A stretch of DNA of 64,000 nt, taken from Acidobacteriota bacterium. GTDB lineage: Bacteria > Acidobacteriota > Thermoanaerobaculia > Gp7-AA8. Below, piece after piece: positions 24,909-32,533 of the stretch. The notes below the pieces were generated by a model that saw only the letters and a list, made by a program, of their open reading frames with translations, searched no databases and was not told where the DNA came from. Made by a program: the position numbers and the translations under genes. Where the stretch lies: assembly GCA_021325515.1 (NCBI GenBank), contig JAJPHC010000034.1, forward strand, positions 56,789 to 120,788. Reading direction: 5' to 3'. The first letter of the stretch is position 1. Each line of letters begins with the position of its first letter.

Positions 24909-26694
24909 GTCCCCACGCGTTCTCGCTGAGCCAGCGGATCAACTCCGTCGCACTGAGCGGCTTCGAGATCCAGTAGCCCTGCGCGAGATCGCAGCCGAGC
25001 TCCCTGAGCTTGCGCCAGACCTTCTCATCCTCCACCCCCTCGGCACACACCTGCTTGCCGAGGTTATGGGCGAGATCGATGACGGTGCGGACGATGGCCG
25101 TATCGGCGTCCGAGTTCATCATCCCCGTCACGAACGACTTGTCGATCTTGATCTCGTCGATCGGCAGTTCGCGGAGATGCGTGAGCGACGAATAGCCTGT
25201 GCCGAAGTCATCGACGGACAACCGCACACCCATCGACTGAAGCATGGACATGATGGCCAGCGCGTGCGCCGGATCGGCCATGATCGAGCTCTCGGTGATC
25301 TCGATCTTCAGGAAGCGAGGATCGACCTTCCACTTCTTCAGGAGGTCATCGACCTTCGTCGGCAGCATCTGCTCCTGCAGACTCTTCGCGGAGAGATTGA
25401 CGGCGACGTGAATCGGCGCACCGGCGTCCTGCCATTCGCGGCACTGCCGCAGTGCGCGATCGAGCAGCCAGTCGCTGATCGTGCGGATGAGTCCCGTCCG
25501 CTCCGCGATCGGGACGAATGCGCCGGGCGGCAGCAGTCCCCGCTGAGGATGATTCCAGCGGATCAGGACTTCGACGCGCGTCACCAGACCGCTGCGGAGG
25601 TGCAGCTTCGGCTGGTAGTAGAGCTCGAACTCGTTCCGCTCGAGCGCGTGCCGCATCTCGACGACCAGCGAGAGCTGTTCCGCCGACTTCGGTTCGTGAT
25701 CGTCCTTGTGAAACGTGTAGCCGGCCTGCGACTGCTTCGCCGCATACATCGCGACGTCGGCGCGGCGCAGCAGCGTACGCGAGTCGTTCCCGTGAGCCGG
25801 ATAGAGCGCGATGCCGATGCTCGCCCCGATCTCCAGCACCTGGCCGTCGACGACGAACGGCTGCTGCAGCGTGTTGAGAATGCGCCGCGCCATCACGGCG
25901 ACCTGCCGCGAGTCCATCGCTTCGGCGAGCACGATCGCGAACTCGTCGCCGCCGAGACGCGCGACCATGTCGTTCAACGAGAGCTGGTTCTTCAGACGGA
26001 AGGCCACGGCTTTCAGCAGGATGTCCCCGAAGTGGTGGCCGAAGGTGTCGTTCACTTCCTTGAAGCGATCGAGGTCCATCAGCAGCAGCGCGATCGAAGA
26101 GCGCGAGCGGCGTGCCTCATCGACCGCGCGATCGAGACGATCGAAGAGCATCGTCCGGTTCGGAAGATCGGTCAATGCGTCGTGCATTGCCTGATGCCGC
26201 AGCATCACGAACTGATGCTTCACCGAGGTCACGTCGCGGACGAAGGCGACCCAGTGCGTGATCTCCCCCGCGTCGTGAACGGGCACGAGCTGCAGATCGA
26301 GCTCGATCTCCGTTCCGTCCTTCCGCCGCGCCGTCACCTCAGCCTCGAACGGACGCCGCTCGAACACGTGGTGCAGCAGCGAGTCGGCGATCGCCGCCTG
26401 CCGCTCCACGATCCCGAAGACCTCGGGCGTCTGTCCGATCACTTCTTCGCGCGAGCGGCCGTATATCGAGCAGAAGCCGTCATTCACGAACGCGATGCGC
26501 GGGCCGACTGCTTCGACCGCCGGAGTCAGAATCGCGATTCCCTGTCCCGCGACGTGGACGGCCGTGCCCAGTAGCTTGAGCTGTTCCGTCTGGACGCGCT
26601 GCTCGAGGAGCTCGCGCTCGCGCGCATCGATCGACTCGACACTCGTCGTCCAGTCGGTATGAAACCACGACGAATCCGGGAGCTCGTCTGACAT
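24892..26694 (-). CDS. PAS-GGDEF-EAL protein (c-di-GMP turnover)
   Basis: 600 residues. A PAS/PAC sensor at about 40-165 (F-V-N-D-G-F-C-S-I-Y-G-R-S-R-E-E-V) precedes a GGDEF domain with intact G-G-D-E-F; the inhibitory RxxD site is absent because Ser replaces Arg. The EAL domain reads E-V-L in place of E-A-L but keeps N-L-S-A, E-I-T-E-S, D-D-F-G-T-G-Y-S-S-L, K-I-D-K-S-F, E-G-V-E and Q-G-Y, so hydrolysis is plausible. No membrane span is present. Two PilZ proteins in the window could be its readers. Confidence 0.95.
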   Translation of the reverse strand: MSDELPDSSWFHTDWTTSVESIDARERELLEQRVQTEQLKLLGTAVHVAGQGIAILTPAVEAVGPRIAFVNDGFCSIYGRSREEVIGQTPEVFGIVERQAAIADSLLHHVFERRPFEAEVTARRKDGTEIELDLQLVPVHDAGEITHWVAFVRDVTSVKHQFVMLRHQAMHDALTDLPNRTMLFDRLDRAVDEARRSRSSIALLLMDLDRFKEVNDTFGHHFGDILLKAVAFRLKNQLSLNDMVARLGGDEFAIVLAEAMDSRQVAVMARRILNTLQQPFVVDGQVLEIGASIGIALYPAHGNDSRTLLRRADVAMYAAKQSQAGYTFHKDDHEPKSAEQLSLVVEMRHALERNEFELYYQPKLHLRSGLVTRVEVLIRWNHPQRGLLPPGAFVPIAERTGLIRTISDWLLDRALRQCREWQDAGAPIHVAVNLSAKSLQEQMLPTKVDDLLKKWKVDPRFLKIEITESSIMADPAHALAIMSMLQSMGVRLSVDDFGTGYSSLTHLRELPIDEIKIDKSFVTGMMNSDADTAIVRTVIDLAHNLGKQVCAEGVEDEKVWRKLRELGCDLAQGYWISKPLSATELIRWLSENAWGLTIQR

Positions 26695-26721
26695 GGGGAA
26701 AGTGGAAGTTTATCCTTTATT

Positions 26722-26768
26722 GGGGCGCGGGGCCTGGGTCACGCGGGCTCCGGGGTCCGCGCGCCCCC
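26722..26768. repeat. GC-rich octamer fold-back array
   Basis: Eight-base words in phase, CGCGGGGC, CTGGGTCA, CGCGGGCT, CCGGGGTC, CGCGCGCC, give GGGGCGCGG and CCGCGCGCCCC arms around a 26-base loop. It lies between the SDR stop and the start of the GGDEF-EAL gene and may end SDR transcription. No T-tract follows. Confidence 0.5.
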
Positions 26769-26772
26769 TTGT

Positions 26773-27471
26773 TCACTCAGGATTCGTGGCCCACACCGAC
26801 ATCTCCGCCGTGAACCCGCGATCGTCCATCGAGAGCATCGCGAGGATCGCGTGCGCGATCTCTTCCGCGCGCAGTTTTCGTTCGCTGAAGGGTCGGCCGC
26901 GGAAGAATGCTGTCTGGACCTCGCTCGGGTTGATCTGCATCACGCGGATGTTGTGCTTGCGCAGCTCGGCCCGCCAGCACTCGGTGAGCCCGGAGAGCGC
27001 GAACTTGCTCGACGCGTAGGCAGTCCCGCCTGCGAATCCGCGCTGGCCCGCGGTCGATGCGATGTTGATGATGTTTCCCGCCGTGCCCGCGGCGATGAAG
27101 TGTTTCGCGGACTCGCGCGCGACGAGCATCGCTCCGAATACGTTCGTCGCGTAGACGCGCTGCATGTCGGCGAGCGACGTCTCGACGAGCGGCGCGAAAT
27201 GGCCGAAGCCGGCGTTGTTGACGAGGACGTTGAAGCCGCCGAATGCTTCGGCGACATCCGCCACCATGCGCACGGCGTGCTCTTCGCGCGCCACGTCGGC
27301 CTCGACGGCAAACGCGCCGATGTCGTCCGCGGCGCGCCGCAGCTTTGCGGCATCGCGTCCGCAGATCGCGACGCGAGCGCCTTTCAGCGCGAGCTGCCGC
27401 GCCGTCTCGAAGCCGATGCCGGAGGAGCCGCCGGTGATGAGTGCCTTTACTGTCTCGAGTTCCATCCCCAT
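26773..27471 (-). CDS. Short-chain dehydrogenase/reductase (SDR)
   Basis: 232 residues; a second ATG two codons later is equally good. Classical SDR features: T-G-G-S-S-G-I-G cofactor loop, N-N-A-G at about 88, catalytic Ser in I-A-S-T-A-G, Tyr and Lys in A-Y-A-S-S-K-F. C-G-R-D after strand 2 suggests NADP(H). The substrate is not evident. It is divergent from the zinc-ribbon methyltransferase gene. Confidence 0.93.
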   Translation of the reverse strand: MGMELETVKALITGGSSGIGFETARQLALKGARVAICGRDAAKLRRAADDIGAFAVEADVAREEHAVRMVADVAEAFGGFNVLVNNAGFGHFAPLVETSLADMQRVYATNVFGAMLVARESAKHFIAAGTAGNIINIASTAGQRGFAGGTAYASSKFALSGLTECWRAELRKHNIRVMQINPSEVQTAFFRGRPFSERKLRAEEIAHAILAMLSMDDRGFTAEMSVWATNPE

Positions 27472-27518
27472 AGTCTATTGCGGAGAGAGTTGGTCGGTTC
27501 GTTGCTTCTGTCCGCTGC

Positions 27519-28472
27519 GTGACCGCCTGTCCTTTGTGTGAGACGACCGATCTTCTTCTCCTCATCCCCCGCGAGCGGATCGAGGCGGAGCTCGCGCTGC
27601 GGCAGCGCTTCTTCGAGGAGCGCATCGACGGCCGCATCGATCCCGCTCAACTGAAAGACCGCACCGACGTTCTCCTCGGCGTCTCCGGCGAGATCCGCGC
27701 GTGCGGGGCGTGCGGAATCCTCGTCCGCGTCGATCACGCTCCCTCCTTCGCCTGCGACCGGTATGAGGACTATGTGCTGGAGCCGATGCTGCGGGCGCAC
27801 ATCGACGCGTTCCGGCGGAAAGCTCCGCAATATCGCGCGCTGCTCCCCGAGGGCGCCCGCGTGCTGGAGATCGGCAGTTACACGGGAGCCTTCCTGCACG
27901 TCGCCGCCGAGTGGGGCTGGGCGCCGCTCGGCATCGATATCGGTGAGGACACCGCGCGCTTCTCCGCAGCGCACGGATACCCCACGCGGAAGGCGCCGCT
28001 GGAGCAATGCGCGTTCGATGACGCGTCGTTCGACGCGGTGTTCATCTGGAACACGTTCGAACAGATCGAAGATCCGAAGGCGTTGCTGCGCGAGGTGCAG
28101 CGAATCGTTAGAGGCCCGATCGTCATCCGCATCCCCAACGCCGTGTTCTACGCGGCTCTCTCGGCGTTTCCTCTCGACGGGAAGAGCCCCGCCGCCCTCG
28201 CCCTCGCCTACAACAACCTCCTCGGTTTTCCCCACCGCTATGGCTACGGTACGCGCTCGCTCGATCTCCTTCTCCGCGCGCACGGCTTCGTCCCCGCCGT
28301 ACACCATGGAGATGCGCTCATCTCCCCGTCGCAAGCACGCATCGCGGCATGGGCGCGTCAGGAAGAGAACGGGATCAACGAGACACTCCTTCGCGTCGAA
28401 CGCGCGTTCGAAGCGCTCGGCGAGCGCACCGTCGCTGCGCCATGGCTCGAGGTCATCGCGCAGCCGGTGTAG
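27519..28472 (+). CDS. Class I methyltransferase with N-terminal zinc ribbon
   Basis: 317 residues from GTG. C-P-L-C at residue 4 and C-G-A-C-G near 65 form a split zinc ribbon, as in the methyltransferases of sugar and natural-product pathways. The Rossmann core reads V-L-E-I-G-S-Y-T-G-A-F, G-I-D-I-G-E-D and F-D-A-V-F-I-W-N-T-F-E-Q-I-E-D-P. A helix-rich tail follows. It stands alone between divergent and convergent neighbours, so the pathway is unknown. Confidence 0.85.
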   Translation: MTACPLCETTDLLLLIPRERIEAELALRQRFFEERIDGRIDPAQLKDRTDVLLGVSGEIRACGACGILVRVDHAPSFACDRYEDYVLEPMLRAHIDAFRRKAPQYRALLPEGARVLEIGSYTGAFLHVAAEWGWAPLGIDIGEDTARFSAAHGYPTRKAPLEQCAFDDASFDAVFIWNTFEQIEDPKALLREVQRIVRGPIVIRIPNAVFYAALSAFPLDGKSPAALALAYNNLLGFPHRYGYGTRSLDLLLRAHGFVPAVHHGDALISPSQARIAAWARQEENGINETLLRVERAFEALGERTVAAPWLEVIAQPV

Positions 28473-28478
28473 CGCAGC

Positions 28479-29414
28479 TCATCTGCGGAAGACGTCCGTG
28501 TTCACGTACTTGAGGCCGGAGTCCGCCGCCAGCGTCACGATCTTCGCGCCGCGGCCGAGGCGCTCGCCGATGCGGATCGCGGCAATGAGGTTCGCGCCGG
28601 TGGAAGTGCCGGCGAACACCGACTCCTCACGCGCGAGCCGGCGCGTCATCTCCTTCGCATCGTCGGTCTTCACGGCGACGACCTCGTCGATGAGCGCCGG
28701 TTCCCACAGCGGCGGGATGAAGCCGACGCCCACGCCTTCGATCTTGTGCGGCCCCGCCTGGCCGCCGCTCAGCACCGCGGACTCCTCCGGCTCGACGGCG
28801 ATGATCTTCACGTTCGGTTTGTGCTTCTTCAGCACCGTCGCCACTCCGCGCGACGTCGCGGCGGTTCCGACCGAATGGACGAATGCGTCGATCTCCCCAT
28901 TCGTCTGGTGCCAGATTTCCTCAGCCAGTCCGTAATAGCCGGCCACCGCATCGTGGTTGTTGAGCTGATCGGTCCAGTATGTGCCCGGCGCCTGGGCGAG
29001 CTTCCGCGCTTCCTCGATCATGTCGAGAATCAGCTTCTTCGTCGTCTTGCCGTCTTCGCTCGGAACGAGTGTCAGCTCCGCGCCAAACGCCGCCATCTGA
29101 TCGAGCTTCTCTCTGCTGAACGCATCGGAGGTGACGATCCTGATGCGATAGCCTTTCGCTGCAGCGACGAGAGCGAGCGACGCGCCGGTGCTGCCGCCGG
29201 TGTACTCGACGATCGTTCCGCCCGCCGGCAATCTCCCATCCGTCTCGGCACGCGAGATCACCGAGACGGCCATCCGGTCCTTGACGCTGCCCGTCGGATT
29301 TTCCCCTTCGAGCTTCACGTAGATCTCCGCGCCGTTTGCAGGAATCAGCTTGCGCAGCCGGATCATCGAGGTGTTGCCGATCGCGTCGAGGATGTACATG
29401 GGATCCGCCTTCAT
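28479..29414 (-). CDS. Cysteine synthase family PLP enzyme
   Basis: 311 residues from an ATG overlapping the upstream stop (ATGA). Fold type II motifs: PLP lysine in N-P-T-G-S-V-K-D-R-M (Lys 45) and the phosphate-binding V-G-T-A-A-T-S-R-G loop. The substrate loop reads T-G-G-S-T-G where O-acetylserine sulfhydrylases have T-S-G-N-T-G, so the side-chain amide that holds the substrate is missing. It may be a cysteine synthase with a different amino-acid donor. Coupled to a sterol-desaturase-like gene. Confidence 0.85.
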   Translation of the reverse strand: MKADPMYILDAIGNTSMIRLRKLIPANGAEIYVKLEGENPTGSVKDRMAVSVISRAETDGRLPAGGTIVEYTGGSTGASLALVAAAKGYRIRIVTSDAFSREKLDQMAAFGAELTLVPSEDGKTTKKLILDMIEEARKLAQAPGTYWTDQLNNHDAVAGYYGLAEEIWHQTNGEIDAFVHSVGTAATSRGVATVLKKHKPNVKIIAVEPEESAVLSGGQAGPHKIEGVGVGFIPPLWEPALIDEVVAVKTDDAKEMTRRLAREESVFAGTSTGANLIAAIRIGERLGRGAKIVTLAADSGLKYVNTDVFRR

Positions 29415-30136
29415 CTTCGAGCCCGATGCACATCCTGGAATGCGAGCATCGGAACGAGTCTCTGTTCACGAGCATCGTCGAACCCGCACGAGCTCGTGAA
29501 CTCGCTCGGATTCTCGTACGTTCCGAACAACATATCCCACCAGACGAAGTCGCCGTAGTTGTTTCGGTGGCGTCCGTACTCGTGATGGATGCGATGCATT
29601 TCCGGACGCTGGAAAATCAATCCGATCCATCGCCAGGTCCTGACGTTCGTGTGATAGAGAAATTCGCCGAGTGCCGTGAATGCGGTGTAGATCGCTCCGG
29701 CACGCAGATCGAGCCCCAGCAGCGCGTAGACGATCAGCGATCCGAGAATGGAGTTCACGATCATTTCCAGCGGATGCTTGTAGAACGACGTGATCACCTC
29801 GATCCGCTGCGGACTGTGATGGATCTGGTGAAACACGCGCCAGAGAAAGTCGGATTCGTGACGCCATCGATGCCACCAGTAAAAAACGAAGGTCGCGATG
29901 AAGTAGGCGATGAATCCTCCCGCGACAGGAGGAACGTGCGTGGAAAGCGAGAACAGCGACCGCCGCGAGAGCCATTGCTCCCATGAGATCCCGGCCAGCA
30001 GCACGACGCCGAGCTGGACGACGTTGATCGCAACGACGCGGAGCGGCCACGTCGAGACCTCCGGCAGCCGCCATCCGGGTCTGACTCGCTCCAGCAGAAA
30101 GCAGAACGCAAGCACCGCAAGAATGACGATGAGCAT
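29411..30136 (-). CDS. Sterol desaturase / fatty acid hydroxylase superfamily protein
   Basis: 241 residues with four or so membrane helices. The di-iron His clusters are complete: H-R-W-R-H, H-Q-I-H-H and H-R-I-H-H, plus Y-H-T-N-V-R. The family inserts oxygen or double bonds into lipids at the membrane. In bacteria such genes act on hopanoids, carotenoids or alkylglycerols; which one applies here is not visible. It overlaps the cysteine synthase-like gene downstream. Confidence 0.9.
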   Translation of the reverse strand: MLIVILAVLAFCFLLERVRPGWRLPEVSTWPLRVVAINVVQLGVVLLAGISWEQWLSRRSLFSLSTHVPPVAGGFIAYFIATFVFYWWHRWRHESDFLWRVFHQIHHSPQRIEVITSFYKHPLEMIVNSILGSLIVYALLGLDLRAGAIYTAFTALGEFLYHTNVRTWRWIGLIFQRPEMHRIHHEYGRHRNNYGDFVWWDMLFGTYENPSEFTSSCGFDDAREQRLVPMLAFQDVHRARR

Positions 30137-30216
30137 GCTGGTGATACGCGGAGTCGACGCCGAAGTTGCCGCGCGCCATCTGAGTGCAGCGGTCAGTTAG
30201 ACAACGCGATGCGGCG

Positions 30217-30237
30217 CCGCTCCCGCTGGCGGAGCGG
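30217..30237 (-). terminator. Hairpin directly after the exported hydrolase gene
   Basis: CCGCTCC and GGAGCGG arms around a seven-base loop touch the hydrolase stop codon. There is no T-tract on the minus strand, so it may act as a 3' stabiliser more than as a terminator. Confidence 0.35.
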
Positions 30238-31380
30238 TTACTTCTTCCAGAGCGTCACGCCGCCGCGCTTCGCCAGTTTCGTATCGAGATAGTCGCGTGC
30301 CGCGGGAGCGCCCTTCAGATACGAATCCCAGAAGACCGCGGAGGCGACTTTGATCGAGTCGAAGACACCTTTCTCGCGATAGAAGCGGTTTTCGCCGCGC
30401 GAGCGCGGCTGCATCCGTTGATTCTGCTGCGCGCTCATTGCATCGGCGCGGTCGAGCTGATCCTCGTCGAACGTCGGCAGTGCAAAGCCGCCGGCGAACG
30501 AGAAGTGATTCGCTCCATCGATCGAGACGAAGTACTTGTCGCCCTCGGGGCTGTTCTCGAATCCGGTCCGGCGCCACTCCGGGGTCTCCCCCTCCAGCGC
30601 TCCGCGATCGTTCGTGCCGCTCATGTACATGATCGGAATCTTCACGTGATGAAACGATTCCGCCGACAGCCCGCGCGTTGTGCTCACGCCCTGCGGCGAC
30701 ATCGCGATGACCGCCTTCACGCGCGGATCGGCGAGCCGCATCGGCTTCCCGTCCTGAACCGGCTCCACACCCGCCAGCAGCATCGCGATCATGGCGCCAT
30801 AGGAGTGACCGGCAACCGCGATGCGATTGCGGTCGAGCTTTCCCTTGAGCTCCGGATAGCGCTCCTCCAACGTGCTGAAGGAATCGAGAACGGCGGTGAC
30901 ATCGCGCGCGCGATCACGCCAGTCCGCAGGAGTCTGTCCCTCCCAGATCGCCTCGCCGAGGGTGCGCTCCGGCTGGCGCCCTTCCCGCCGCGCCTCGCGC
31001 CGCTCCTGCATCTGGTCCCGCAGCAGATCGCGCAACTTCCCTGCATCCGCATGGTTCGGCTTGATGCAGACGTAGCCGAGGCTCGCCCAGTATTCGGTGA
31101 GACCGACGTAGCCGGCATTCGAAGCGCCGAACCCATGCGAGAAGACGATGACCGGAAACGGTCCCTCGCCTCGGGACGGATACTCGATCACGAGAGGGAT
31201 GTCCTTGTTGCGCTGCGCGTCGTGCAACGAAGCGTTAGGAATGGCACCGACCGGATAGTTCCCGCTCTCCGGGTTGTAGTGGCCGAACGTCTCCTTCGGC
31301 GCAGACGCCGGCTTCCCGTTGCTCGAGCCGGCACAGGCTACGGCGAGGACGACGGCGGCGATTCCCAATAGCTTCTTCAT
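30238..31380 (-). CDS. Exported alpha/beta hydrolase (PAF-acetylhydrolase-like), lipoprotein
   Basis: 380 residues. The N-terminus M-K-K-L-L-G-I-A-A-V-V-L-A-V-A-C has a lipobox-like end. The hydrolase domain has V-I-V-F-S-H-G-F-G-A-S (oxyanion), nucleophile A-G-H-S-Y-G-A (Ser about 215), and G-A-N-H-F-S-F-A-G-G for the His. An inserted Arg/Glu-rich helix lies at about 120-150. The layout matches platelet-activating-factor acetylhydrolase/chlorophyllase-like enzymes. The start ATG overlaps the stop of the transporter gene (ATGA), so the pair is co-translated. Confidence 0.88.
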   Translation of the reverse strand: MKKLLGIAAVVLAVACAGSSNGKPASAPKETFGHYNPESGNYPVGAIPNASLHDAQRNKDIPLVIEYPSRGEGPFPVIVFSHGFGASNAGYVGLTEYWASLGYVCIKPNHADAGKLRDLLRDQMQERREARREGRQPERTLGEAIWEGQTPADWRDRARDVTAVLDSFSTLEERYPELKGKLDRNRIAVAGHSYGAMIAMLLAGVEPVQDGKPMRLADPRVKAVIAMSPQGVSTTRGLSAESFHHVKIPIMYMSGTNDRGALEGETPEWRRTGFENSPEGDKYFVSIDGANHFSFAGGFALPTFDEDQLDRADAMSAQQNQRMQPRSRGENRFYREKGVFDSIKVASAVFWDSYLKGAPAARDYLDTKLAKRGGVTLWKK

Positions 31381-32288
31381 GCAGACCTCCGTTGCTCTAG
31401 TACGTCCGCGCCCGCGTTTCGCTGAATCGCGGGCGCGTATTGCGTCGCAATCACACTGACCAGGACGAGCATTCCGCCTGCCACCGCGGCGGCGCTGACG
31501 GGCTCGTGCAGAAGAGCGGCGGCCGTCGCGAACGTGATGAGCGGCTCGAGATAGAGCAGCGACGCGACGCGCGACAACTCCACCTTCTCCAGAGCATTCG
31601 ACCAGAGCAGATATCCGAGTCCGGAGCAGCCGATGCCGAGGAAGAGGACGGCGAGCCAGCCGCTCCTGGTCACGTGCGGGAGCTCGCGCCACCCACGCTG
31701 CGCGATGAAGAACGGCAGGAGCATCGCGGTGCCGGCGAGCATCGCGCCCGACATTGCCACCTTCGGTCCGAGCCGGCGGATCGTCTTGTGTCCGATCGAC
31801 GAGTAGATCGCCCAGTTGACGGTGCTGACGAGGATCAGCAGATCGCCGCGCGTGGAAGGGAGTTGAAGCACATGGGAGCTCCACTCGCCGCGCGTGATGA
31901 CGAGCACGGCGCCCGTGAAGCCGCCGGCCAGGCCGGCGATCCTGATGGGGCCGAGGCGCTCACCGAGAAAGAGGGCGGCGAGAATCGCGGACCAGATCGG
32001 CGTCATTCCGATCAGCCAGCCGGTGTGCATCGCCGTCGTCATCGTCAGCGCGTAGGCCTGCAGCATCTGATGAACGAAGATGCCGGCGAATCCCATCAGC
32101 ATGAGCGTGGGCCAGGCGTCGCGCGGCGGCAGTCTGCGCACGATCAACAGCAACAGCACACTGCCGATCGCGAACCGCGTCGTGATGAGCGTGACCGGCG
32201 ACACCTCGCGCAACGCCGCCTTCGTGGCGACGAAGGACATGCCCCAGAAGATGACCGCGATGAGCGCACCGAGGCGCGGCCGCAACAT
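31377..32288 (-). CDS. EamA/DMT-family transporter
   Basis: 303 residues from M-L-R-P-R-L-G; an ATG 13 codons upstream is possible but neither start has a good ribosome site. Ten membrane helices form two EamA repeats: F-W-G-M-S-F-V-A-T-K-A-A-L opens the first, N-W-A-I-Y-S-S-I-G the second, and G-Y-L-L-W-S-N-A-L-E is typical of the family. Such proteins export amino acids or metabolites. The 43-base inverted repeat lies just upstream. Confidence 0.9.
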   Translation of the reverse strand: MLRPRLGALIAVIFWGMSFVATKAALREVSPVTLITTRFAIGSVLLLLIVRRLPPRDAWPTLMLMGFAGIFVHQMLQAYALTMTTAMHTGWLIGMTPIWSAILAALFLGERLGPIRIAGLAGGFTGAVLVITRGEWSSHVLQLPSTRGDLLILVSTVNWAIYSSIGHKTIRRLGPKVAMSGAMLAGTAMLLPFFIAQRGWRELPHVTRSGWLAVLFLGIGCSGLGYLLWSNALEKVELSRVASLLYLEPLITFATAAALLHEPVSAAAVAGGMLVLVSVIATQYAPAIQRNAGADVLEQRRSA

Positions 32289-32338
32289 GGGAAACAGTGT
32301 AGTGGTGGGGGGGCGAGGCGTCTTCATTGATGAGAGTC

Positions 32339-32463
32339 AAAAGCGAAATGCAGAATTCAGAATCACAGAATTCAGAATGAAGAATGAAGGCGTAACGGCG
32401 CAGCGGGCGGGCATCCAATTTTCATTCTGAATTCTGTAATTCTGAATTCTGCATTTCGCTTTT
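32339..32463. repeat. Large inverted repeat of AATTCAGAAT heptamers
   Basis: The left arm (32339-32381) and right arm (32421-32463) are 43 bases each and reverse-complementary with one mismatch; the loop is 39 bases. Inside the arms, seven-base words repeat (CAGAATT, CAGAATC, CAGAATT, CAGAATG, AAGAATG). The AT-rich words stand out from the GC-rich surroundings. It fills the gap between the divergent DMT transporter and helicase genes. No ORF lies in the loop. Confidence 0.92.
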
Positions 32464-32533
32464 CGTCGCCCCTTCTCCGCGCAAACTTCTACCCCTCGTA
32501 GCGCCCGGCGCCCGGAACTCTATACTTCAGCCG

